From the NCBI RefSeq assembly GCF_016908315.1, contig NZ_JAFBDQ010000010.1:1-64000 (forward strand): a stretch of DNA of 64,000 nt, in the 5' to 3' direction. Below, in pieces: positions 35,708-44,124 of the stretch (position 1 is its first letter; each line of letters begins with the position of its first letter). A program made the translations under genes and the position numbers. This DNA is from Halanaerobacter jeridensis. Lineage in GTDB: Bacteria; Bacillota; Halanaerobiia; Halobacteroidales; Halobacteroidaceae. The notes beneath the pieces are model-generated. The model was not told the DNA's origin. It was given only the letters and a program-made list of their open reading frames with translations, and ran no database searches.

Positions 35708-36979
35708 TTATTTATTAGTTCCTTTATTTCTTGATTTTAAATTGAACTCTAATTTTTTCTTCTTTTTAAATACATTATCAACATCCATCAAATCTTTTGC
35801 TCCTTGATCTAATTTTATAATTCTAGGCGTCACTAAAACCAACAGTTCTGATCTCCGCTCTTGATATGCTTTACTTTTAAATAAAGACCCTAAAATAGGT
35901 ATCTCACCTAAAACAGGAATCTTTTTAATTGTTTCTGATTTGTAACTTTGGATTAAACCACCAATAGCTACTGTAGCTCCATCTGGAATCACTACTTTCG
36001 TATTAACTTCACTACTTTTAATTGCTGGCAATTGACCATTACCATAATCCACTGCATTGGCCCAATCCAATCTACTGACTTGTGGATGTAGAGCAGTATC
36101 TAATTTTCCGTTTCTTGTGACTTGAGGATTGATTGTTAACTTAACTCCATATTGACGCCAGGTTACAGTCTGTTTCCCTTCTGCATCAGTAGTCACAATT
36201 GGAATTTCTCCACCTACAATAAATTTAGCTTCTTCTCCGCTTTTAGTCACTAATTTAGGTTTAGCTAATAATTTAGCATCTCCTTGGTCTATTAAAGCCT
36301 GTAATTTACTTTAAATTTTACTAATTCTCTCAAAAGAACCTATACCAAATTTAGTTCCCTGTGGTAAATTTTCATCAAAAACTGCAGTTCCTGACTCTAA
36401 CTTAGTTCCCGCTTGAGCGCCAACACCATACCAATCAATTCCTAATTGATTATCAACTGTTTTATCAACTTCAAATACTTGTGCCTCTAATAGCACCTGC
36501 AGTGAATTTTCTACTTGGATATGATTTACCACTTGTTCACCAAATACTTTAGCTATCTCTTCCACGCGTTGACTCTTATTTCGATTATCAAGTTTTCCAC
36601 TTAATAAAATAGTATCATTCACTTTAGCTACTTGTACTGTTTTATAATTAATTAACTGTCGCAAACGATTTAAGACAGTAGATTGTTCTTTAGTAATTTT
36701 CACTTTATAAAGTTTAAGTCCTTTTTGGTCCCAAATATGAACTGTTGTTGCTCCAGGACTACGACCATTAATCAATAACTCTTGATTAGAAATCGCAATT
36801 ACATCAGCAATTTTAGGATTCCCAACTGCTACTCGACCTAAATTATCTATTTTAACTAGTTGAGATTCCCCATTAGGAATTTCCAATCTCTTAACTTCTT
36901 TAGCATAACTTATAGTTCCAATTGTAACAACAAAACACACTAATAATCCAACTGTGAGGAGGCGATTATTATTTCTCAT
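35708..36979 (-). pseudogene. cpaC: Tad pilus secretin CpaC/RcpA, interrupted by one in-frame TAA
   Basis: CpaC forms the outer-membrane channel for the Flp pilus. The gene encodes an N-terminal signal segment, the pilus-secretin N domain (NLGRVAVGNPKIADVIAISNQELLINGRSPG), a BON-like part and the secretin domain (FIVGGEIPIVT, GVKLTINPQVTRNGK, VPVLGEIPILGSLFKSK). The frame is broken by a TAA at 36311-36313 after SFERISKI. It then continues in the same frame with SKLQALIDQGDAKLLAKPKL before the second piece (GTG at 36250). The whole would be 423 residues, normal for the family. One base change explains the stop. A secretin implies an outer membrane. Confidence 0.88.
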
Positions 36980-37878
36980 TCCTGTCCCTCCTTTTCCTTG
37001 ATCAATATATCTTCATAGACCTTTTTAGTCCCTCTAATAATCTCGACCTTCTTACTTATTTCTTCTTTTTTTGTCTGCTCTTCTTTTTCTTTTATTACCG
37101 TCTTTTTATCCTGCTCAGTACTCTCTTGCTCTGTTGTTTCTGTTTCTTCTGCATCAGAATTATCTGCTGTAGCTTCTTCTTTACGTCCTAATAGTTTATT
37201 TAAACTAAAACCAGTACTTCCACTTTTTATTTGATTCTTAGGAGAACGTAAAGCTAATCTAATTTCACCTTCTCTATCAGCTAAAGCTAATCTTTCTGCT
37301 TCTTCAAGTCCCACTGCTAAAGTAACACTCTTTTTAACTTCTGGCTTCATTCCTTGATTAGTTGTCATATCTTGAGCCACAGCTAAAACTTTTACATTCT
37401 GCAACACCGCCTTAGCTACTGCATTATCTGCATCAGAAAAGACTGCTACTACATCTACATAATCTCCAGGCATTAAAAATCCTGCCACTCCAATTACTTC
37501 ATTAACTGCTACAGTTACAGCTCTTTTTTTAGGACCTAAGTTAAGAGCTAACATTGAATTCGTCTCTTCCTTACTATATAAGCGAGACTTTAAAACTTGT
37601 TCTCCGGCAACAATTTTAGCAGAAGCATAGCGCCCTTTAACTTTATCTACAGATTTAAAAGCTTCGAAATGAGCTTGCTTCTCAGGTATCTCTTTTTCAT
37701 TTAACATTTCAGCAGTTATCTTTTGACGCGGGTTAATATTTTCTTTAGCCACTACTACTGCTACAACTTTTTTTGCTTCTTGTTCTTGAAGATCTGGAGT
37801 ACCTAACATCGTATAGACTAATACTGAAGTAATCAAGCCTAAAATAATAGCTATTGCAACTACTACTTTTGCTTTCAT
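36976..37878 (-). CDS. cpaB: Flp pilus assembly protein CpaB
   Basis: A 300-residue protein with one N-terminal membrane segment (VVVAIAIILGLITSVLVYTML) and an exported part. It has the SAF domain (VVVAKENINPRQKITAEMLNEKEIP) and the CpaB core (RAVTVAVNEVIGVAGFLMPGDYVDVVAVF, then KKSVTLAVGLEEAERLALADREGEIRLALR). The C-terminal 70 residues are highly charged and rich in Glu, Lys and Thr. CpaB is thought to gate or stabilise the secretin. It overlaps the cpaC start by 4 nt. Confidence 0.93.
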   Translation of the reverse strand: MKAKVVVAIAIILGLITSVLVYTMLGTPDLQEQEAKKVVAVVVAKENINPRQKITAEMLNEKEIPEKQAHFEAFKSVDKVKGRYASAKIVAGEQVLKSRLYSKEETNSMLALNLGPKKRAVTVAVNEVIGVAGFLMPGDYVDVVAVFSDADNAVAKAVLQNVKVLAVAQDMTTNQGMKPEVKKSVTLAVGLEEAERLALADREGEIRLALRSPKNQIKSGSTGFSLNKLLGRKEEATADNSDAEETETTEQESTEQDKKTVIKEKEEQTKKEEISKKVEIIRGTKKVYEDILIKEKEGQE

Positions 37879-37915
37879 AAAATACCATCTCCTTCATCCC
37901 AAGCAATATCTACTT

Positions 37916-38836
37916 TTAATCTATTAACTTTACTTTACGCAAGCCGAAATTTTGACCATCGGACCCCATTTCAGCAGAATCAGCTAACCATTTAATAAAT
38001 CGTCCCTCTACATATGAATTTCCTTGTTCCTTATCCATTCCTTCTAAAAAGAAAGCAGCAAAACCTACAACTTCAGAGGTACTACGTCCATTACCTAAGT
38101 CATCAATAACTGGTACATAGAGTAAGCGAGGACAGTCAGGCTTAACTGTGTCATAACTGCACCCCGGCACATGGTTACACTGATCAACTCGGTATTCGAC
38201 TCCTTTTCTAGTCGGACCAGACATATTACCCGGTTCAGTTGTAACCTCATCCCCTACTTTTAATTGGCTATCATAACCGTGTTTAATATTATCTTCATAA
38301 TTTTTAGCTCCCGTTCCATCTAAAGCTAAAGCACCAAAATTACCATTTAACCCCTGCGCATTAGCTGGATCTCCTGCACCATACTTCAAATAATAGCTTT
38401 CACCATAAACGAAATTCTGTTGAACTATACCAAAGGGGACTATTCCAGTTACTGCGTTGACCTGACTGATTTGAGCTTTAGACGTACTCGTTATTTCTAC
38501 TTCTTCAATTCCAATTGCAGGAGCAAAATTCATAGCAACATTTTCTTTTCCTGTAGCTTCAATCTGATTACTAGCAATTACATTAATAGTCACTTGTCCA
38601 CTATCTAAACCATTATTAGCTGCATACTCTTGAGCTATATCTTCAGCAGCTAGGGGATCATCTGGTAACTCCTGCACCCCAGATAGGACTACAGCATCTA
38701 ATGTGTTAACTAATTCAATTCTTTCTAAATAAAGCATTCCTACATCAACTACTAAAGCTAGTAGAACTAAAAAGATAAGCATTAAAAAAGCAACTAACAC
38801 AATTACAGTTCCCTTTTCTTCATTCACTCTGTTCAT
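37916..38836 (-). CDS. TadG-like pilus-associated protein
   Basis: A 306-residue protein. Its N terminus has the TadE/TadG pseudopilin-like motif (EEKGTVIVLVAFLMLIFLVLLALVVDVG), then a region resembling putative Flp pilus-assembly TadG proteins (ALVVDVGMLYLERIELVNTLDAVVLSGVQELP). The rest is exported, with four Cys in a short segment (CNHVPGCSYDTVKPDC) that could form disulphides. It may be a minor pilin or an adhesive tip component. It sits 22 nt after tadE and before cpaB. Confidence 0.82.
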   Translation of the reverse strand: MNRVNEEKGTVIVLVAFLMLIFLVLLALVVDVGMLYLERIELVNTLDAVVLSGVQELPDDPLAAEDIAQEYAANNGLDSGQVTINVIASNQIEATGKENVAMNFAPAIGIEEVEITSTSKAQISQVNAVTGIVPFGIVQQNFVYGESYYLKYGAGDPANAQGLNGNFGALALDGTGAKNYEDNIKHGYDSQLKVGDEVTTEPGNMSGPTRKGVEYRVDQCNHVPGCSYDTVKPDCPRLLYVPVIDDLGNGRSTSEVVGFAAFFLEGMDKEQGNSYVEGRFIKWLADSAEMGSDGQNFGLRKVKLID

Positions 38837-38857
38837 ACTTTCACCTTCCTGCCCATC

Positions 38858-39259
38858 CTATTCTACTCTCATTACCATTGTACTACTAATGGGAAACGGA
38901 TCTGGTAATAAATTCGTTATTAAAGGGACAAAGAGATCAACTCCATATTCTACTTCTACTGTCAAGGAGTCACCACTAGAACGATTTGACTGACTAGGAG
39001 TAATATTAATATTTAAACGATTAACATCAAAATTACTAGGTGCTACTGCATTATTAACAGCAGAAACAATTTGACTATCATTATTTTCAATAGCACCCAC
39101 CCTTGCTCCTACTCGAGCAGCATTAGCAATCACCAAATAAGAATGAAAAATACGACCAAATTCTACTATGCCAAATAAAACCAGCAATAACACTGGTAAT
39201 ACCAGTGCTAATTCAACCATTGCCTGCGCTGTCTCATCTTTAGCTAATTTAATAAACAT
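38858..39259 (-). CDS. tadE: TadE-like pseudopilin
   Basis: A 133-residue TadE-family pseudopilin. The N terminus (KDETAQAMVELALVLPVLLLVLFGIVEFGRIF) has the conserved processing-region Glu and hydrophobic helix of Flp pseudopilins. An extracytoplasmic domain of about 80 residues follows (ANAARVGARVGAI). It is processed by the prepilin peptidase encoded next to it and is needed for pilus assembly. Confidence 0.88.
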   Translation of the reverse strand: MFIKLAKDETAQAMVELALVLPVLLLVLFGIVEFGRIFHSYLVIANAARVGARVGAIENNDSQIVSAVNNAVAPSNFDVNRLNINITPSQSNRSSGDSLTVEVEYGVDLFVPLITNLLPDPFPISSTMVMRVE

Positions 39260-39273
39260 TTTCTAACACCCCA

Positions 39274-39780
39274 TCATATGGGCCACATGTTTAATTCACT
39301 TAACAACAAAGAACACCAAGTTCCAATTACAATTGCTACTCCATAAGGAAAAGAGTTAACATTTTTTTGTTGCTCTAAGTTTTCTAAGGGAATTCGATAA
39401 ACAAGTTTATTAAATAAACTTGTTATCTGCTCTAATTTATTTTCTTTTAATAAAATCAATACAGAAATTAACCCTCCAACTATCGCAACAACTAATGAAT
39501 TAATAAATATAAATCCAGGTCCTTTAACTGCTCCAATAGCAGCTATTAATTTAACATCTCCGGCTCCTAAACCTCTAACAATAAAAGGGATTAAAAATAA
39601 AAACAAAGCTAATAAAAAACCACTAATACTTGTTAATAGTCCTGAAAAACCTGTTAAATAAATATTAATAATCAGTCCAACTACTAGTAACATTATAATA
39701 AAATAATTAGGTATAATTCCTTCTTTAATATCAAAGTATAAAGGCACAAGCAAAATTAAAGCCAGCATTAAATCTAACAT
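39274..39780 (-). CDS. cpaA: Prepilin peptidase TadV/CpaA (A24)
   Basis: A 168-residue membrane aspartyl peptidase with about six membrane segments. The two catalytic Asp residues are in LVPLYFDIKEGIIPN and the GLGAGDVKLIAAIGAV GxGD motif. It lacks the N-terminal methylase domain, as TadV enzymes do. It removes the leader of the Flp pilin (39900) and TadE. Confidence 0.92.
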   Translation of the reverse strand: MLDLMLALILLVPLYFDIKEGIIPNYFIIMLLVVGLIINIYLTGFSGLLTSISGFLLALFLFLIPFIVRGLGAGDVKLIAAIGAVKGPGFIFINSLVVAIVGGLISVLILLKENKLEQITSLFNKLVYRIPLENLEQQKNVNSFPYGVAIVIGTWCSLLLSELNMWPI

Positions 39781-39822
39781 TTTTTAACCTCTTTCATAAA
39801 ATTAATTTTCTTGTTCTAGACT

Positions 39823-39860
39823 TAAAGCCCTACCTGATTTCACTCAAGTAGGGCTTTAAG
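39823..39860 (-). terminator. Hairpin between the pilin gene and the rest of the tad operon
   Basis: CTTAAAGCCCTAC and its complement GTAGGGCTTTAAG form a 13-bp stem with a 12-nt loop. There is no T-run after it. It probably stabilises the short flp message or makes partial termination, giving more pilin than assembly proteins. Confidence 0.6.
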
Positions 39861-39899
39861 TTTAATCATCGCCGTATTAACTTAGCCATATATTATATA

Positions 39900-40091
39900 T
39901 TAACTTCCTCCACCACTGCCACTAATTGCATCCTTAATATCTGTGAAAATATTGCTAAGTTCGTCTCCCATGGTAGTCAAAATAGTAATTACAGCCACTG
40001 CAACCAAAGCTAATATTAAGCCATACTCTACCATACTTTGTCCTTCTTCTTCATGAATTAATCTTTTTAAAACTTCCAACATACTTTTCAC
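39900..40091 (-). CDS. flp: Flp pilin
   Basis: A 63-residue type IVb pilin. A basic leader (MKSMLEVLKRLIHEEEG) ends at Gly; cleavage would give QSMVEYGLILALVAVAVI, with the conserved Glu at +5 and Tyr at +6. A hydrophobic helix and a short tail ending in a Gly/Ser-rich stretch follow. It is the major subunit of the Tad pilus used for surface adhesion. It follows the sensor kinase by 31 nt. Confidence 0.95.
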   Translation of the reverse strand: MKSMLEVLKRLIHEEEGQSMVEYGLILALVAVAVITILTTMGDELSNIFTDIKDAISGSGGGS

Positions 40092-40122
40092 CTCCCAGGT
40101 ACATTTTAAACCTGATTTTTAT

Positions 40123-41271
40123 TTAGGTTTTTAAAGGGATTTCAAGAATAACTTTAGTCCCTTCTTTGGCTTGAGATACAAAATTAACAGAACCACCTAA
40201 TAACTCTGCTCTTTCTTTCATACTAAATAACCCAAATGATTCTTGCTGAGCAGAATCTTCAAGAGCTTCTTCAACATCAAAGCCTTGTCCATAATCCTTA
40301 ATTACTACATTAGCAATTTTAGGTCTTAATTCTAATTTGACATCTACAGTATTAGTTTTAGCATGTTGATGAGCATTATTTAAAGCCTCTTGAATAATGC
40401 GATAAATCGCTACTTCAAATGATGACTTCAATTCTGTTTTATTAGCTAAAATTTTGAATTCTATCTCTAAACCTGTTTTTTCTTGGAAATCCTCAATATA
40501 TTTCTTTAACGCCGGAACTAAACCCAAATCATCTAAACTCATCGGTCTTAAATCAAAAATTATTTTCCTGACATCTTGCAAACTTTTCTTAACTGAACTT
40601 TTAAGGTCTTTAACCTCTTTTTTGGCTTCTTCTACATCTTTTTCTACTACTTTATCAAAATATTCTAACTTAAATACAACATTAGCTAGTAATTGCGCTG
40701 GACCATCATGGATTTCTCTAGCCACTCTTTTTCGTTCTTTTTCCTGCGCTTTAATAATTTGAATTCCCATGTGCTCTTTTTGCTTTAATTCTTTAAATTG
40801 TGAACCTAATTCTTGTAAATCATCAGTTAAATAATTTTTTATAATTCCAATTTGGGAAATTAAGTTTTCTGCTTTATCTACTGTTCCTTCTAATTTTTTG
40901 AGCCTTCTTTCCAAATCATCCCGCTTTTGCCGCAGCCTTTTCTCCTTCTCACGCAACAGAGATAACTCCAATTGAGTATCTTTAGCATTTTCATAAGCTT
41001 CTTTAATATCAACTTCACTATAATTACTGATATCGTTACTTACTTCCATTAAATGTTGTCTAGCTTCTCTATCATCTTTTTCTAATTGATCCACCTTTTC
41101 AATTACTTCAATTGTCTGCTCTCTAATTTCTTCCAAATCTTCTTTAGTCGCCTCATATTCATTCCTAGCTGCTTCAGCAATAGAAAAAACCTCATGTTGA
41201 CTGTTCTCAATACCTTCCATCATTTTTTCAATTACTTCATCTAAAGAAAAATCTTCTAATTGTTTATACAT
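40123..41271 (-). CDS. DegS-like cytoplasmic sensor histidine kinase
   Basis: A 382-residue soluble histidine kinase. The N-terminal half is a long coiled coil similar to the DegS sensor region (residues about 25-150, many Glu and Lys). The HisKA_3 phosphoacceptor motif is RVAREIHDGPAQLLANVVFKLEY (His near 188), followed by FDLRPMSLDDLGLVPALKKYIEDF. The HATPase has IYRIIQEALNNAHQHAKTN (N box) and VIKDYGQGFDVEEALED (G1). No NarL/DegU-type regulator is adjacent. The nearest receiver domain is on CpaE in the same operon. It is the first gene of the tad operon. Confidence 0.9.
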   Translation of the reverse strand: MYKQLEDFSLDEVIEKMMEGIENSQHEVFSIAEAARNEYEATKEDLEEIREQTIEVIEKVDQLEKDDREARQHLMEVSNDISNYSEVDIKEAYENAKDTQLELSLLREKEKRLRQKRDDLERRLKKLEGTVDKAENLISQIGIIKNYLTDDLQELGSQFKELKQKEHMGIQIIKAQEKERKRVAREIHDGPAQLLANVVFKLEYFDKVVEKDVEEAKKEVKDLKSSVKKSLQDVRKIIFDLRPMSLDDLGLVPALKKYIEDFQEKTGLEIEFKILANKTELKSSFEVAIYRIIQEALNNAHQHAKTNTVDVKLELRPKIANVVIKDYGQGFDVEEALEDSAQQESFGLFSMKERAELLGGSVNFVSQAKEGTKVILEIPLKT

Positions 41272-41337
41272 ATTTTTTTCTCCATTTAAACCTAAATTAA
41301 ATAGTATTGTTAATTTTCTGACATTTCAACAAGATTA

Positions 41338-41384
41338 ATAAATCCCAGAAGAAACTAACTTTTTTATAGTTTATTCTGGGATTT
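41338..41384 (-). terminator. Terminator between dacF and the tad operon
   Basis: A long imperfect stem: AAATCCCAGAA with TTCTGGGATTT, continued inward by AAACTA / TTAGTTT (minus strand). It separates the carboxypeptidase gene from the pilus operon. The rest of the 41272-41493 gap shows nothing clear. Confidence 0.6.
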
Positions 41385-41493
41385 TAACTCAATTTCTATA
41401 CTTAAATTGTACTAATAATAGTGAAAAAAGTCAATTTAAAATTTATTCTAATAGATAAAATCGAATTAAATCTAAATCTGGTTTTTTAAGCTC

Positions 41494-42669
41494 TTATTTC
41501 TTAAAAAATCCCATGATAAAATCCTTCAGCCACCTAAAGATGCGAACAAAAATATTAGCTTTTTCTACATTTTTAGTAGCTACTAATTCAACTTCTCCTA
41601 ATGGATTTTCAGGGTCATCTTCATGTACAAAAACTATCTTACCAGCCTTATCTCCTTTTTTAACTGGAGCTTCTAACTTATCTGTTACCTCTACTCTACG
41701 CTTAACTAATTCTTTTGTGCCCCGTTTAATTACTGCTGAAAAACCTTGAGCAGTTGCTACTGGAACTTCTAATTGCTTACCACCTTTAACTGCTACTTGA
41801 CTAATTTTATTTTGCGGGCCAATTAAATTAGCTTTATAAAATGCTTTAAATCCATAATCTAGCAATTCAGCACTCTGCTCTACTCTAGCATTTTGACTAT
41901 CTGTTTTCATCACCACACTAATTAATCTCCGTTCACCACGTTGAGCAGTACCAGCCAAACAATACTCAGCTTTTTCTGTCCACCCTGTCTTCAAACCGTC
42001 AGCTCCTGGATAATGTCCAACCAGATTATTTGTTGTATAAATTCTTAATGATTCATTTTTAATATAGTCTACACGATTAGAAGACCACTCTAATAATTTC
42101 GGATAAGTTTGAATTAATTCTCGAGCCATAACTGCTATATCATGAGCACTAGTATAATGTTCCCCATGTTCAACCGGCAAACCAGTTGTATTGACAAAAT
42201 GAGTATGTTCTAAACCTAAATCCTTAGCCCTACGATTCATCATCCGCACAAAGTTTTGTTCTGTACCACCTATATGCTCAGCTACTGCTACACAAGCATC
42301 ATTAGCTGAAGGTAAGACTACTGCTTTTAATAGATCTTTTAACGGATAAGTTTCTCCTTCGGCTAACCAAGCTTGAGAACCTCCCATTGATTCAGCAAAA
42401 GAACTAACCTCAACTTGATCATCTAAACTAGCTTTCCCCTCTTCAATTGCTTCTGCAGTTAACAATAAAGTCATAATTTTAGTAATACTAGCTGGAGGCA
42501 ATTCTAAATTTTCATTCTTTCTAAATAAAATTTGTCCAGTTTCAAACTCCATCAGTATTGCAGACTTAGCCTCTACATCAAAACCTTGACTTTGTGCAAA
42601 TACAACATTAGTTGAAAATAATATTAAGACGATTAATAATAAACTTATATTTCTTTTCAAATTAAGCAT
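41494..42669 (-). CDS. dacF: D-alanyl-D-alanine carboxypeptidase (DacF type)
   Basis: About 391 residues with a signal peptide (NISLLLIVLILFSTNVVFAQ). The S11 penicillin-binding domain has the SxxK motif in LPPASITKIMTLLL, the SxN motif in VVLPSANDACVAVAEHIGG and KTG in DGLKTGWTEKAEYCLAG. The C-terminal PBP5-like beta domain is followed by a short basic amphipathic tail (IFRWLKDFIMGFFKK) for membrane attachment. It trims peptidoglycan stem peptides; DacF/DacB types act on spore cortex. Start taken at 42669, behind GGAGGG. It overlaps the mazG stop by 8 nt. Confidence 0.92.
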   Translation of the reverse strand: MLNLKRNISLLLIVLILFSTNVVFAQSQGFDVEAKSAILMEFETGQILFRKNENLELPPASITKIMTLLLTAEAIEEGKASLDDQVEVSSFAESMGGSQAWLAEGETYPLKDLLKAVVLPSANDACVAVAEHIGGTEQNFVRMMNRRAKDLGLEHTHFVNTTGLPVEHGEHYTSAHDIAVMARELIQTYPKLLEWSSNRVDYIKNESLRIYTTNNLVGHYPGADGLKTGWTEKAEYCLAGTAQRGERRLISVVMKTDSQNARVEQSAELLDYGFKAFYKANLIGPQNKISQVAVKGGKQLEVPVATAQGFSAVIKRGTKELVKRRVEVTDKLEAPVKKGDKAGKIVFVHEDDPENPLGEVELVATKNVEKANIFVRIFRWLKDFIMGFFKK

Positions 42670-44122
42670 TTTTATCTTCACCCTCCTGTAATTCTTTAGC
42701 TTCACGCCACCATTGCTCCATCTGCTCTAATGAAATTTTATCTAATGCTTTTTCTATTTCTTGGGCTTGGTCTGTGATATATTTAAACCGCTGTTTAAAC
42801 TTATTAATAGTTTCTCTTAAATTTGTTTCAGCATCAACCTCTAAAAATCTAGCTGCATTAACTACAGCAAATAATAGATCTCCTAATTCCTCCTGAGCAG
42901 CCTGGGATTGACCTGTCTCAATTTCTACTTTCAATTCTTCTAATTCTTCCTCAATTTTAGCTACAGCACCCTCAATTTCAGGCCAATCAAAACCAACTTC
43001 TGCTGCTTTAGCTTGTACTTTCTGAGCCTGTAATAAGGCCGGGAATTCACTAGGCACTTCTGTTAAAATTGATTTATGAGATTGCTCTGATTTTTCCCTG
43101 TCTTTAATCTGCCGCCAGTTTTCCATAACTTCCTTAGCAGTTTCTACTTCTTCTTCTCCAAAAACATGGGGATGACGGCGAATCATTTTTTCTACAATTT
43201 GAGTAATCACTTCATAAATATCAAAGTGTCCTTCTTCACTCCCAATCTGGGCCAAAAATACTACTTGCAGCAATAAGTCACCTAACTCTTCAGCTAACCC
43301 AAAGTAATCATCTGATTCTATCCTCTCAACTACTTCATAACTTTCTTCAATTAAATGTTTTTTCAAGGAATCATAATCCTGTTTTTGATCCCAAGGGCAG
43401 CCTTGATCACTACGCAATATTTCCATAATTTCTACTAATTTATTAAGTTGAGTTGGATTAGATTCATCGGCTGGAATATAAACCGTAGTTAAATGATCTA
43501 AATAATCTAAGCGATCTAATTTATAAAGCGGCACCTCTTCTATAATTTCTTCATCTGCTACTCCTATACCTCTAAGAACTTTAATATTAAATTCATCACG
43601 ATACACCTTCATCAACTCTAACTTTATTTCTGAAGCCACACTCTTATTATAAACTTGACTAATAATCGTTGCAACTCCTGGTTCTAAATCACGGCTACGG
43701 AAATTTAAACCATCTAAAACTTTGACTCCTTCAATCGGGTCTAAATTCAACTTAGCAAAAATAGCATCTAAAAAACTGGGTCCAGCAATAATTTCATATT
43801 CATCATCCTCTAAGCGAGCAATAATCTGTTGCACGGAATCTTCAGCTACAAGAGGATGACCCGGTACAGCATAAACAAGGTCTTGCTCTGACATTAAATC
43901 TATAACATTACTGGCTATTTCTTCATAAATAGCAGCAAATTGTTCTTTACTTTCATAAAGTTCATCAAAAGATTCAAAATTAACCCCTTCTGCTTTTAAA
44001 TCATCTACAGCGGGATGATGAGCTGTTCTTAAATATAAATTTTCAGCCTCTTTCAAAGTTCGATAAGCTCGCAAAGTTAACAAATCCAAATCACCAGCAC
44101 CTAATCCTACTATCTTTAACAT
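42662..44122 (-). CDS. mazG: MazG-type nucleotide pyrophosphohydrolase with methylase domain (YabN)
   Basis: A 486-residue two-domain protein as in B. subtilis YabN. The N-terminal tetrapyrrole (SAM) methylase domain covers about residues 1-220 (KIVGLGAGDLDLLTLRA, VYAVPGHPLVAEDSVQ). A MazG NTP pyrophosphohydrolase follows with LRSDQGCPWDQKQDYDSLKKHLIEESYEVVE and EELGDLLLQVVFLAQI, plus a second MazG repeat (EELEELKVEIE, EELGDLLFAVVNAARF). It probably removes aberrant nucleotides. It lies between spoVB and dacF. Confidence 0.95.
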   Translation of the reverse strand: MLKIVGLGAGDLDLLTLRAYRTLKEAENLYLRTAHHPAVDDLKAEGVNFESFDELYESKEQFAAIYEEIASNVIDLMSEQDLVYAVPGHPLVAEDSVQQIIARLEDDEYEIIAGPSFLDAIFAKLNLDPIEGVKVLDGLNFRSRDLEPGVATIISQVYNKSVASEIKLELMKVYRDEFNIKVLRGIGVADEEIIEEVPLYKLDRLDYLDHLTTVYIPADESNPTQLNKLVEIMEILRSDQGCPWDQKQDYDSLKKHLIEESYEVVERIESDDYFGLAEELGDLLLQVVFLAQIGSEEGHFDIYEVITQIVEKMIRRHPHVFGEEEVETAKEVMENWRQIKDREKSEQSHKSILTEVPSEFPALLQAQKVQAKAAEVGFDWPEIEGAVAKIEEELEELKVEIETGQSQAAQEELGDLLFAVVNAARFLEVDAETNLRETINKFKQRFKYITDQAQEIEKALDKISLEQMEQWWREAKELQEGEDKNA

Positions 44123-44124
44123 AT

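Noticed and set aside
36311-36313. Recoding of the TAA in the secretin gene
   Set aside because: Pyrrolysine recoding uses TAG, not TAA, and TAG is used as an ordinary stop here (lysS, greA, coaX). No other internal TAA was found in a conserved gene, so a mutation or sequence error is simpler.
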